NCBI GenBank assembly: GCA_009760855.2
Contig: WPIO01000179.1
Coordinates: 1-32,500 of the forward strand
Origin: Cristatella mucedo
Lineage: Eukaryota; Bryozoa; Phylactolaemata; Cristatellidae
Direction of reading: 5' to 3'
DNA: 32,500 bases
Shown piece by piece: positions 1 to 23,050 of this stretch. The position numbers and the translations under genes are program-made. Under the pieces are notes generated by a model, which saw only the letters and a program-made list of their open reading frames with translations, made no database searches and was not told where the DNA came from. How positions within the stretch are numbered: position 1 is the stretch's first letter; each line of letters begins with the position of its first letter.

Positions 1-942
1 TCCTAGCAGCCTCGTAAAATCGAGATGTTCTTGTGTTTGTCACTCATGGTGTGAACGAGCCTATCAAAGTGAATGTTGTCGTAACTTGAATATAGTAACC
101 GCTGATGTAGAGCAAACATTGCAGTAGAATTGATCACTTCCGTTTGAGAATATAGCCAACTGCACAACAATATCTAAAGCAAATATATTTTTCTGGAATC
201 ACACTCAAAGTTCAAATTATTGGTGACCTAAAACTATATAATTTGTACTTAAAAGGTGACTTTCCAACCAGAATGTAGAAATACTTATCCTTTCATTTAG
301 TATAGCCCAGTACCCATCCCATTCACTACAAATATGCAATCAAAATCTATAAACACATGAGCACAATTCAAACAAACCCGTGAAGCACAATGCTGAGCCC
401 GAGCCTCTGTCGGTACTCGAGTGCTACTTACACACTGCATCAGATTTAAAGGCCATAGCGAAAGTCGCACTAACGATTGGGTAGAAGGATATGTACTTAA
501 GTCCTTTGAGGCCTAATCGAGAGATACTAGGTTTGATTCCTGGTCTGCATCACCAACTTTTAGCAGCTTAAGTCCTCCAGTACACGTCATTCGTGCTAGG
601 CCTATCAAGAAAGCAGCATGCAGTTTTTTTTTTAAGGGCCACGAATAAGACGATTAGACGGGAATCCTGAATGCTGTCGTGCACAACGCTGTCCATGGCC
701 ATGGCAGATCAAGCACTGTGACACCAATGGATCAAGAAAGTCGCAAGGGGTACAAAGTAAATTACTTGTTTTTTGCTAATCCATAGACTGGTGGTCGCAA
801 ACAGAGACGACTGCAAGCTAGCGGTCATCACCGAGAGTGACGAATGAATGCATGCAGGCGAAAATCGGCAAGCGCAGGGGACAGAACGGGAGCGCGTCAC
901 GTGAGGGCAACTACTGCGTAGCAAGCTGGCGGCCGGTCTTAC
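1..942. other. Intron 10 of the FNBP4-like gene; no exon seen
   Basis: I found no conserved peptide or convincing exon on the minus strand here. A weak tRNA-like element lies at about 471-555, with a possible Pol III B box (GGTTTGATTCC, 530-540) and a poor A box near 478. It may be an old SINE. Confidence 0.4.
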
Positions 943-12943
<12,001 letters not shown>

Positions 12944-13008
12944 ATTCAATGCATCCACTCAGCATGCGATTTCACTTCTGCAAAAGCAAAAGGCAGGTTG
13001 TCAGTCCA

Positions 13009-13788
13009 ATAATAATTTGCATAGCCCCCTCAGAGAACTTACATCTTTTTTGGGGCACTTCATAATTTGATGCAACGCATGATCAAACGGATAGTGGTAG
13101 CATGCTCAATTACAACAAGTATAACATGGTTAGAGGTGACATAGACAGGGTCAGCATCTAAATACGGTTTATTGCAGCATGTACAGCGTCAGCACGCATA
13201 AGCACATACAGAACGAATCACATGGACCGACTAAATGCAATAAATGGATGCCTTTTAGCTTCGTTTTAAATGCTAAGTCAGGGGATGTCGTGACGTCAGT
13301 CAAGAGTGAGTTCCGGGCTTTGGGAGCATACGAACTAAAGACACGGTCTCCTACGGATTTGAGGTTCCTACGCGGTGTCACTACACGATTTGATTCGGAA
13401 AAGGGGTGGTGCTATGCCAAGCCTGGTGTGGGAGTTGTTCTGATAGGTAGGCTGGAGTCAGAGAATGAAGGAACCTACAAGTTACTGACAGAACCTTGAC
13501 GTTGATGAGCTATTTGACTGGAAGCCAGTGCGGGTAGGCGAGAAGTGGTGTGATGTGGCAACTGCTATGCTCACGACAGGTAAGGCTAGTTGCAGTTTTG
13601 CACCAGCTGTAAGCGACTGATTGCACAGGCCGGTAGGCCAGCAAGCAGCGAGTTACAGAAGTCGAGATGGGATGTTACAAATGCATGGACCACCTTAGAT
13701 GTAGTATCCCTGTCTAAGCAAGCCCGAATTTTAGGAATGTTGTAGCTGAAAGTAGGCAGACTTGACTGTGGAGGTAATGTGGTCGTCT
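13009..13788 (-). mobile_element. LINE (CR1/L2-like) 3' copy, minus strand
   Basis: The minus strand carries the C-terminal ORF region, with GDRVFSSYAPKARNSL and DLAFKTKLKGIHL matching the intact element's GDRAFSSYAPKAWNSL block. The 3' untranslated region and the tail (CCCCTCAGAGAACTTACATC on the plus strand) also match. It ends 32 bases from the exon 1 acceptor of the FNBP4-like gene. It lacks the extra C that frameshifts the two young copies. Confidence 0.85.
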
Positions 13789-14942
13789 AAAAAAAAAAGT
13801 CACTTTGAAACAGGACACCTAGATTTCGTGCAGATTCAACAGATGTGCAAGCACAGCCGATTTTGATCGTTACATTTTCTAATTTCTGAATCACACGGTT
13901 TGCCTGTAAACTAATCACACCCTGCAGCTGCTTCAACAGGATTCCATCTGGCTAAGCATGATATTCAGTAGCCAAGCAGCCCTTGAACCCTATTCGGCAT
14001 TTCTCTTTTGACTGAGCATAGAATGTTGCAAGCTGCTAGTGGGAACAGTCATCAGATAACCGACATACTCGTTTCCTGAGTCCTCAGAGCTCCTGTACCA
14101 GCAGATTCGGCAGAGGAGTCCGATGAGCTCAGAACAGGCCCTAACAGTTGACAGCAGCTAAATTAAGACAGCAGGCAAACGTATTTCATTGACACGACAG
14201 CGATGGGATTTTAAACGAAGGAAGCTCTCATTTGTTTGTCGTCCCACATTCTGTCGACAAGTTACACTCATTAGCAAACTCATATGTGATCTGAATGTCT
14301 CGGCAGTAGTTGTTTTTCAATTATGCACCTCCTCTACACGGTCTCACAGATGTTCATTAAATAAAGCAGTAAAGAGTTGAATCACAAACTTTCGGTCTTC
14401 GTGCAGTTCTGGAGCAAGGCAATGGCAGTCAACTAAGCAATTCTGGTGTATTTAAATATGCCCTAATTAGTTTACTTTGCAGTGTGCTGATTCTTTAAAG
14501 CTCTTTTAATAGTTGTTCGTCGTATAGTCCGATGCATCAAAAGTGTTTCGACATTAGTTAGTTACTGTCTTATCGTTGTCTGAATTACTTTAATCAAACC
14601 CTGATGCAAAATAATTGCTCAGTTATCACCCACCTACCATTTGGTACTTATACAATTATTAATCTCACTCTCGAGTGGACTGCACTGCTAAACACAATAA
14701 GTGAACAACTGGAAGTGGCCACAAATGATATGCTGTAACTGCCTGAGACTGCTAAAATGATCATATCATTACTTCAAAACCTAGACTTGGGTCACCGCCA
14801 ACATGTCGCGTTGTACCGATCACGTATAGCTCAGCTTGGTTTTCAACACTCGGCATACCCCAATGAGTAGAAAGTCACTGATTGAATAATGTGGGTTAAT
14901 AATGTGTGCGTGCATTTGTAACCACATATATTGGCATGCTTG
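13789..14942. other. AT-rich stretch, nothing recognised
   Basis: The stretch contains only short open frames. No conserved peptide, repeat tail or RNA gene was seen. Confidence 0.45.
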
Positions 14943-15015
14943 CTTTTCAGCTTATGTAAAGTACCTAGAAAGAGATTCAGTATTCTTAAGATGCTACATA
15001 AACGTTATATAATTT
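14943..15015 (+). mobile_element. LINE/SINE 3' tail fragment, plus strand
   Basis: TATGTAAAGTACCTAGAAAG followed by AGATTCAGTATTCTTAAGATG is a diverged copy of the family tail. No body is recognisable upstream. Confidence 0.6.
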
Positions 15016-15050
15016 CTATTGCTGTTTTCAGAATGGTGTTCATGGAATGG

Positions 15051-15112
15051 TGTTCTCGATAGCTCAATCGGTAGAGCACCGGACCGGTAATTCCAGGGGA
15101 TGAATATCCTTC
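15051..15112 (+). pseudogene. Degenerate tRNA-like sequence, Thr(GGT)-like 5' half
   Basis: ATAGCTCAATCGGTAGAGC is a good D arm and Pol III A box. It is followed by CCGGACCGGTAATTCCAGG, which reads as an anticodon arm with a GGT anticodon but with one extra base and one stem mismatch. The expected T arm and B box are degraded to GGATGAATATCC. It is likely a tRNA pseudogene or the head of a tRNA-derived SINE. Confidence 0.55.
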
Positions 15113-15120
15113 ACCCATCA

Positions 15121-17621
15121 ACGCGAAATTTTTCGGCAATCACTCGTACGGCAAACGACCTTTGGTCAGTCTGTTATGAAAAAAAACAATTAGTTCCACC
15201 TGATCAAGCAACAGTGGCCATACATATGCATGTCAGACCCGAAGCACTAACCTTGTCACAGTTAAATTGTAGATAAGAATCCCCCTCTAATACACTGATC
15301 TGTCTGAACAATGTTCATTACAGAAAGAAGATTAATGAAAGATTATTTAAAATGTCATAGGTGGCTCTACTGGATGACTCGACTTAAAACAAGCCATAAA
15401 AGGCAAAGGTGATTGTCAACAATTATTGCTCATGCTTTGTAGAATAGGACTTTGAACCAACTAAATCCATTGGCATTGACATCACAGAGAAACAAGATCC
15501 TGCATTTAATAGTGCTGCATAAGTGATCGAAAAGCAGCCAAAAGAGAGCACTGTAAAGAACACTACGAAGTAAATCGATAGGATGGCGACTTAATTTTAC
15601 TATTTGAGACTTACAGATCACTTCACCTGCCTCTTGCCAAAGTCATGAAAAAGCCGGCAAATAGAAATGTATTGCACGGTGTTAATACAACTAGAATGGG
15701 AAATTTCAGTGGGACTTCAGGCGCCAACCTAAGCTAAGATGCCCTCTTTGAGCCGATGACATTCTACAGAGAATCAACAATGCATGTTGACAGCAAATGA
15801 TTCTTGACCTTTCTGAAGCATGTGACACTCAAATCACAGCATTCTTTACAGTGAAAACGTAAACACTGAAGACACTATCTGATGGATAGCTAACACAGTT
15901 GTCATAACTATAAAAAAACGAGGCGTCTCGTTGAGGTGCACTTGATCCATTTCTGTATTCCAATGAGATGCCATTGCCTGGGGCGGTCAATCCACTAAGG
16001 CAGGTTCCATTAAGCAGACAACACCCAGCTCTACCAATTGCTCTGGTTGTCTGAGTTGGCCTCAGCACACAAATAGGCTAAACACATGCCTCACTAAAAT
16101 TCGCCAAGAATAACCAACAATTTTCTAAAGTTGAGACTTGATATACAATTCTCTTGCAGGATCGATAATGGCATAACTGTTCTGTTAAGTCTTCCAGCCA
16201 AGGCTGTCAGGTGGCTACAATCTCTATTGCTCGTTCACATCATGCATTGCCTGGAATCCTGCTCTGGCCTAGCTAAGTCGCACACCGCCTACACAATCGT
16301 GATCTTATGAGATTTGGTCTAGCTCCTGGCTATTTGACAAATCTCGAAGCAGAGGAGTGAGCTTGCTCGGGACCCGACCTCTGTCTGCATCGGCAAGCCT
16401 AGCTCCCTATACCTCGTAGGCACCTTAAATTAGCTGAAGTCCATCGTTTCAAAGATAATGCTCACTACGATCTATAGTCGGACTTGTGTCGAGAACATGT
16501 CTGTCTACATGATTAATTTTCACAGCTTGTCATAGCTCTAAAGCTTTTATTCCCACACTGCATGTCTACTCCCTGGCTATATTCTACACACAATGCTGAC
16601 CATCCTCACACACAAATACCTCTATCAGTACAACTAAACTCTTTCTAAAGGCCGGAGCAGAAGGATGGGTTCCCAACACACGCAATGCACAGTTGAGTTC
16701 AGCTTTCACCATGAAGCCATCGGTATCCTAGCGAAACGTCTTGCAGTGGGTGATCCTTTATTGCCCACTGCAAGCAGTCGTGATAGCCACTGAGGCCATT
16801 ATACAAATGAGGCTGTTGGATAAGTTCAACTATATGCGAATTGCCCTACCATGCTTGCTGATTCGGGGTTATGCAGCTAACAACGTTCACCCAAACATTA
16901 TTAATGATCAACAATCTCCTTAGGCGATCGATAGGAGGGCCATGGAAATCGACCTGCTGGACGTATCCAGCGACTTGGTCATAAAATGTTCTGCCTCTGG
17001 CAAGGTAAAAAAAAACTTGGCCATCAGCCTCCCTACGAAATATTTATCGTTTATCCAAGATGCCAAGGGCTCTTTGGATGTTCAGTCCCTCGGGTACCTA
17101 AAGGATGACAATGCGAGCTACACCAGCTCTGGCAAGACTGAGGTGTGAATAGATAAAAACTCAATCTCGCCTTCCGGACCCTTCCGCCAGTGCCCTTCTC
17201 CAGGTGGCGTTATCAATCCTGCCCTGGCCAATTCGCGAACCATCAGTCCGAAACCTACACCGTCTAGAATCAACTTCACTGCTGGACATAATGCAGTGCC
17301 TGCAGAAGCGTGACAACTGGACACGATAGAAGACAGATTCACGAGAGATTCCATCTGGAACTGCCATTCTGGTTGCAAGTTTTGCACGAATCCCACATGA
17401 ATGCAATACACTATGCTAATATAGCCAGCTTAACTGCATCTCTTTGCAACATGTGTATTAAAATGAAGGCCCCCCTAATAAATGGAGATCTACTGGCAAT
17501 AGCTCGAACACATTAAATTGACCAATACCGACCATGGCCACAAGCAGCAACATTATGTAATATTCGACGGTTACGACTACTTACATACCAGGTATCACCC
17601 TTTATCCTTCGTTCTGGTGTG
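15121..17621. other. Gene-poor stretch
   Basis: The frame at 16,942-17,148 (MEIDLLDVSSDLVIKCSASG...) is the most protein-like, but I recognise no family. Just downstream, 17,160-17,290 on the plus strand has a Pro-rich open stretch, also unrecognised. These could be remnants of an old transposon. Confidence 0.35.
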
Positions 17622-18000
17622 CTTTGGAGACCGTGCATTTAGTTCGTATGCTCCCAAAGCCTGGAACTCCCTCCCGACCTGCGTCAGAACATCCCCTGAC
17701 CTGACCACATTTAAAAGGAACTTAAAAACACACCTATTTAGGACAGCATTTAGTGGATCCCTGTGATTCGTCCTTCACGTGCTTATGCGTGCTGACACTG
17801 TGCATGCTGCCACTAACCACATTTATATGCTGACCCTGTGCATGTCACCCCTAACCATGTTATTCATTGTGTTTGTTTTTCAACCATGATTTTACTTACC
17901 ATTCAATTGCATTTCCCTTTGCAGCAAATGTAAAGCGCCTAGAAAGAGATTAAGTTCTCTGAGGGTGCTTTATCAAGTGTATTATTATTATTCTTATTAC
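17622..18000 (+). mobile_element. 5'-truncated young LINE copy
   Basis: From CTTTGGAGACCGTGC onward it is nearly identical to the main element at 25,966. It covers the last 45 or so codons (AFSSYAPKAWNSLP to AFSGSL), the 3' untranslated region, the stem-loop tail and an (ATT)n-like end. Sharp 5' truncation is typical of LINE insertion. Confidence 0.92.
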
Positions 18001-18289
18001 TTAAAAATGCTTTTTCTTTAAAATTCTACTTTGCTTGTGCAGTCCTGCTCACAGTACAGCGCAAGCTGCTGAACCCCCCCCCCCCAGTCTAATGACCAAT
18101 ACCATGGCTGCTGCTATCATCATAAGGACACTCACTCGATTACCTCATCTTCTTGTTGCAACTGACACCTTCGCTAACTCCTGGGATGTTTTTTCCACAG
18201 CTCCCACACACATTCTGCCCCATGCTTGGCCAGTTGTAATGAGAGAATGCTCCTAAAACTTGGGCCGTCACCTATCACTACATATTAAT
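18001..18289. other. Spacer with a C12 run
   Basis: The spacer contains 12 consecutive C at 18074-18085. Nothing else is recognised. Confidence 0.5.
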
Positions 18290-18845
18290 AATAATAACTT
18301 TATGAAATTCAGAGAAACTTAGAAGAAATAAATCTCTTTTAGGCACTTTATAAAAACTGGAGGCACATCAATTAGCTTTTGACAGCATGCAGTGTCAAAA
18401 TACATCAGCACATGGATCCAGCAAATGCTGTGAGGAACAGGTGGGTCCTTAGCTTCTTATTAAATTTAAATTCAGCGGATGTCTTGAGTCAGTCGATATG
18501 CACGGTCTCAAAAGAATGTGAGCTCAGTTCGAGGCACAGCTACACGAATTGGGTCAGAAGATTGGGGGTGCAGTGCCAGACCTGATTGGGAGGCAGCTTG
18601 GATAGGTAGGTGGACGAAAAAGAATGGAAGGACCTAAAATTGAGTGATGAAACCTTGAAGTTGATATGCTTCTTGATGGGGAGCCAGTGCAGGTTGGTTA
18701 GAAGTGGTCGAATATCGCAATTGCACTGTTCGCGACAGACAAGCCTGGCTGCAAAGTTTAGCACCAACTAAGCGCCTTATTGAACAGGTAGGAAGGCCTG
18801 GCAGTAGTGAGTTACACAAGTCTAGACATTACTGGTGACAATCTC
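18290..18845 (-). mobile_element. LINE 3' copy, minus strand
   Basis: (AAT)n and a degraded tail (AATCTCTTTTAGGCACTTTA) begin the plus-strand view. The minus strand then encodes remnants such as LPTCSIRRL, HWLPIKKHINFKV and LVCREQCNCDIRPLLTNL, matching the LINE C-terminal region. It is diverged and broken, and it lacks the extra C found in the young copies. Confidence 0.85.
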
Positions 18846-19778
18846 AGAAACTGGTCGATCGTCCTCCTGCAGTCACTCAACATGCTCTAATCATAAGCAC
18901 TTCACCTAGGCTGGAAAAGCAGCACACCAACTGATTTATGGAAATTTTCCAACTTTCTGGTACCGGTCCGTCGGACTGATACCGCCTAGAACCGTTGGCT
19001 GGCTCGGCAAATTCCAGAACATAAGCTAGCGCCTTCAACAGGCACTTGAACAGGACCCGACGGCATATTGATATGCACTGGCGACTGGATCCAGGAAAAT
19101 GACTGATCAATACAAGTTGCACACGAGCCAGATGGGCGCATTGCATGTACACAATGCAACATAACCGCCTTGCATCTTAAGGCGGGCGGTTCCTACGGTC
19201 ACGTAGATGGCCTGACGTCACGCGGAAACGCACGAGCGCAACATAAGCACTGTGGCTCAATCTATATACTCCAAAGGGGAACACAGTAGAAACTATAAAA
19301 GTGATACCTGACCGAAAGGGAACTGTCAGTCGCCCCAGAGTCCGATGTGAGAAGCTAACCGGCAACGATACTAAGACTGGCTTACCTTTAATACCGCTCT
19401 CCACTTCAGTTTAAGGCCTGATTACTGGTTAAAGTATATCACGTAATAAAATTACGCTTAGATTTCACAAACATGCACAATCACGCTGATTCGCTGCAAG
19501 GTATACGTGCCGGCAAATCCGACCAAGACCAAGTCAGAACCATGGGGGTCGCCATACTAATGCTTCCGGTTAACAGCGTTTGCCTACCGCTAATAGACAA
19601 GTCTGTCTATGGGTATTACATGTCTATGGATGTCTACAATACATAATTAGGCATCTCACAGCAACAAAAAATTATTAATCATTAAATTTTAAATAAAATT
19701 TCATTTTCGTTACTTTTACTTTCTGTATGACTTTTACGAGCCTTATCACCATATAGGGACGGTTCGATTATTTAGTTG
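18846..19778. other. Spacer; possible CRE and TATA motifs
   Basis: A perfect TGACGTCA (19212-19219) lies in a CpG-richer patch about 75 bases before CTATAAAAG (about 19293-19301, plus strand). No gene is seen immediately downstream, so this is only a motif coincidence worth noting. Confidence 0.3.
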
Positions 19779-20462
19779 CTACCGTATTTCCACGAAAATA
19801 AGACCTAGCCAGAAAATAAGACCTAGTATGATTTTTCAGAATGCTCGTAATATAAGCCCTACCACAAAAATAACCCCCTGTTAAATAGCGCAAATCTGAG
19901 CAATCTGGATTATCTCCCTGGTAATGGCATAAAACGTGGCCAGATAGCAAACGAATAGAGCAATCAACATAGAACTTTGCAGAAGTCACAAAGGCATCGC
20001 GAACCATCAACAAATTGTAATAATACATTTGAAGAATCACAGTATACGCGACGACTTTCAGGGGCATTATCTCGAAACGAACTGGACGCATTTATGTTCT
20101 TGTAACCGGAAAAGCCTGGTGCACACAAGTAGCTTTACTGAAGTGGGTCAATTGAATGCTGCCAATTGATTTGCGAGGTGGCTAAAGAGGTCTGCTAATC
20201 TGATATTCAGGCCAGCACTCACCGCCCTAAAGAAATGAAGAGCTTCTCCTCAGAAAGAAGAATAGATCAAATAATGATTTACGGTAGAATGACTGCTAAT
20301 CTCCAGACTTTTAATATTGGTGTAAACAAGCCGTACAAGGACCATTTGCGCATGGAAATCAATTACTATACTTAAAATAAAATAGACTGAAGTAAGCGTG
20401 TAAAAATTTTTAAGTATAGTATTTGCAAGTAACCTAATCTTAATTTCGGAGAAATACGGTAG
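19779..20462. mobile_element. Non-autonomous DNA transposon with terminal inverted repeats
   Basis: The left end CTACCGTATTTCCACGAAAA and the right end, read in reverse complement (CTACCGTATTTCTCCGAAAT), match over 12 bases and then with a few mismatches. The left end has repeated AAAATAAGACCTAG units (19796-19829), a motif I have seen in widespread short repeats. There is no transposase frame in the 684 bases. The target duplication is unclear; TA at both ends is possible. Confidence 0.65.
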
Positions 20463-21154
20463 ATATCGTACTGCTCAAAAAGATATACTTGAGCGTTATT
20501 CTGCCTCTTCGCCTCCCCCGGATGACTTCTGTCGCATATTGTCTGCGCCCCGAAAGTTTCCTGTGGCTCTCAGTGCACATGCCGACATTCATGTACACCC
20601 AATGGTGTAATTAGCCCTGATTTTTGAGTTATTTCCCCAAGGCGGTTGCACGCTACAACAACCAGAAACTGCACGGCTAGGACCGAAAACTGCCGGCTTC
20701 CTAGCTGATTAGTATCCGCGGTCGTGGTAATGCCCAGCAAGCGAATCCTCGTCGGAAATTCTTGTGTTTTTGCTCTTGTGATATCCCTAAAGCATATTCA
20801 TCCGGAGGGGTGTGCAGACCGCAAGTGTTAATCTCTGGCGAGATAAAAAAAATATATTGCGTTGGACGCGGACGGGGTGCGTCTCGCTTGCGTGGCCCAG
20901 TCATTTCGGTCTTTTAAAGTCCATGTCAGAATGAAATGTAATTTAATTTAGCTACTCTGTTGTTATATTGCGGTTCATCTCTTCGGGGGCAGGTCTCGAT
21001 AATTTTTCAAACCAGCGGAGCTACTTTTAATGGAAAGAAAGCGGACGCACTTTTAAATGACCATCGCGATGTTGTCGCGAGCTCGCGCAATTTTTCCGCT
21101 GTGCGATCAAACTTCGAAACCAACAAATATCTGCCGGTGCAAAATTAGGTTAAA
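20463..21154. other. Spacer, nothing recognised
   Basis: Mixed-composition spacer with no supported gene. Confidence 0.45.
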
Positions 21155-21455
<301 letters not shown>

Positions 21456-22980
21456 GCGAAAACGCGACGCTGAATGTCACCTAATTATGTATTTAGCTGT
21501 GGCCGCATCATTCTGGCGCGGAGCGCAGTCGCAGCGACGCCACACGGTTGTGGACCACACTCCAGCCAATTTCTGCCACTGGCAGTCGGAGATCGCCATT
21601 GGCGCGTCTAGGCTAGCCGTTTACCTCCAGTTCGTAGCCGCCACCATCGCCAGCCGTCGGTAACCGCTGGCAAGCGTTCCTTTACCGTCGAACCTTCTCT
21701 TAGCACAGCATAGGTGGTCATAAAACTGGAGAAGTGTAACCGAGCGAGCAGCACTTCTCTCGGAGAAGAAAAACGACGAACCGGGTGACTGGCCGGCGGC
21801 CTTGCTGAGGAGACAGAGGAATCTGAGCTGAAAACTGTTTCTGCCTGCGGTACCGCACTTGACAGCATCGACGCTCGATAGAAAGCAAATGGGTAGTGCC
21901 CCTTCGTTTCAATCAAGCACCGCAGAATACCAGAGAGAAGTTATTAAGAAGGATTCAGATTAAAGAAGACGAAACAAGCGGGAAAAAAGGAGACGCTGGC
22001 CTTCTCGAGGTAAAACACCGCCAGCCCTTCAGAGCCATCGTACTCAGAGAAACTTTCCTTGGCCAAAGACTTTCACCGTTTTACTAGGGTCTCATGCTCG
22101 ACTCAATTTCATATCCTCCGATCGCATAGTTTACCAACAAAATTCATTTCTAGACCGTTATCATCATTCAGCGATCGTAGAGAGATGACCCGTAGAGTAT
22201 ATTTACTAGGCGCCAAATTCATGCTTGGACGCACGCACGCAAGCACATACAAAGTCCGGCCAAAGAAAAACAACAGAAGAGAAATCGCGGTACAGAAAGC
22301 ACATAAGTCAAAGAATGGCCGACTCTTGGTGTTACCGGTGCATGGGCAGCACTTCCTCCTGCGGGCAGGCCACCCCCTCAGACCGACTCAGCATCCATCG
22401 TGCAATCGCTCATGACTCTTGGTGCAGCCTTCCGCCGTTTCGATCAATGTCGGCCACCGTCAGTAGCTTGCACCTGTCGGGTTTCACTCAGTGTCGGTCC
22501 GCGGTACTGGCTGGCGCCGGTGTCATCTTAATAGTCGGTGAAATTCGCAGTTGCCCTCAGCTGTCTGAATCGCTGCCTTTCGCATCACTCGATCCGCGAG
22601 AATGACCAGTCGTACGGTCGCACGCTGTAGAGCGAATGCAGAAGGTCCCGTTTAAGAATTTAAATAGAACGCGGATCTTCTTAAGGTCTCAAAAGCTCGG
22701 CTCAGAGTCGCCTTTTTTTCTTCGCACGCTGAACAGCCTAACCTTGTCATCTCTTTGCAATGCAATTTCTCGGTCTATAAAATAAGATTGCTCGATAAAG
22801 TAATCTGCAGAGACGGCTCTAAAAGTTCTTCGACTCGATCGTAAATGTCTAAAAGCCGTTCTAGCATACCTCGGACGTAGTCTTAGACACTGGCCGTAGG
22901 CAGCTCGAAGGGTGGCAATTCCCGCCAGCAGATCTACCGACAACCTTATTTCCCTACTCGGTGTCAATATGGCAGGTAGC
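21456..22980. other. Region upstream of the LINE ORF; no supported gene
   Basis: Short frames on both strands, for example 22,225-22,605 (plus) and 22,689-22,967 (minus), lack recognisable domains. Part may be the LINE's 5' untranslated region or a decayed first ORF; I could not decide. Confidence 0.35.
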
Positions 22981-23050
22981 TAGTTCATGAATCTTAGCAA
23001 CAACATTAATATTCCTAGATATTAATGTTGTTGTTAAGATTCATGAACTA
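22981..23050. repeat. Long hairpin, 32-bp arms, 6-base loop
   Basis: The left arm 22981-23012 and right arm 23019-23050 are reverse complements with a single mismatch (22996 G versus the A expected from the partner arm). The loop is TCCTAG. Both ends read TAGTTCATGAATC in their own orientation. It could be a tiny foldback element, a hairpin-RNA source or a palindromic junction. It lies at the 5' edge of the LINE's open frame. Confidence 0.93.

Noticed and set aside
17118-17411. Unknown minus-strand proteins near 17.2 kb
   Set aside because: They overlap an equally open plus-strand stretch, and neither shows a recognised family, so neither was called as a gene.
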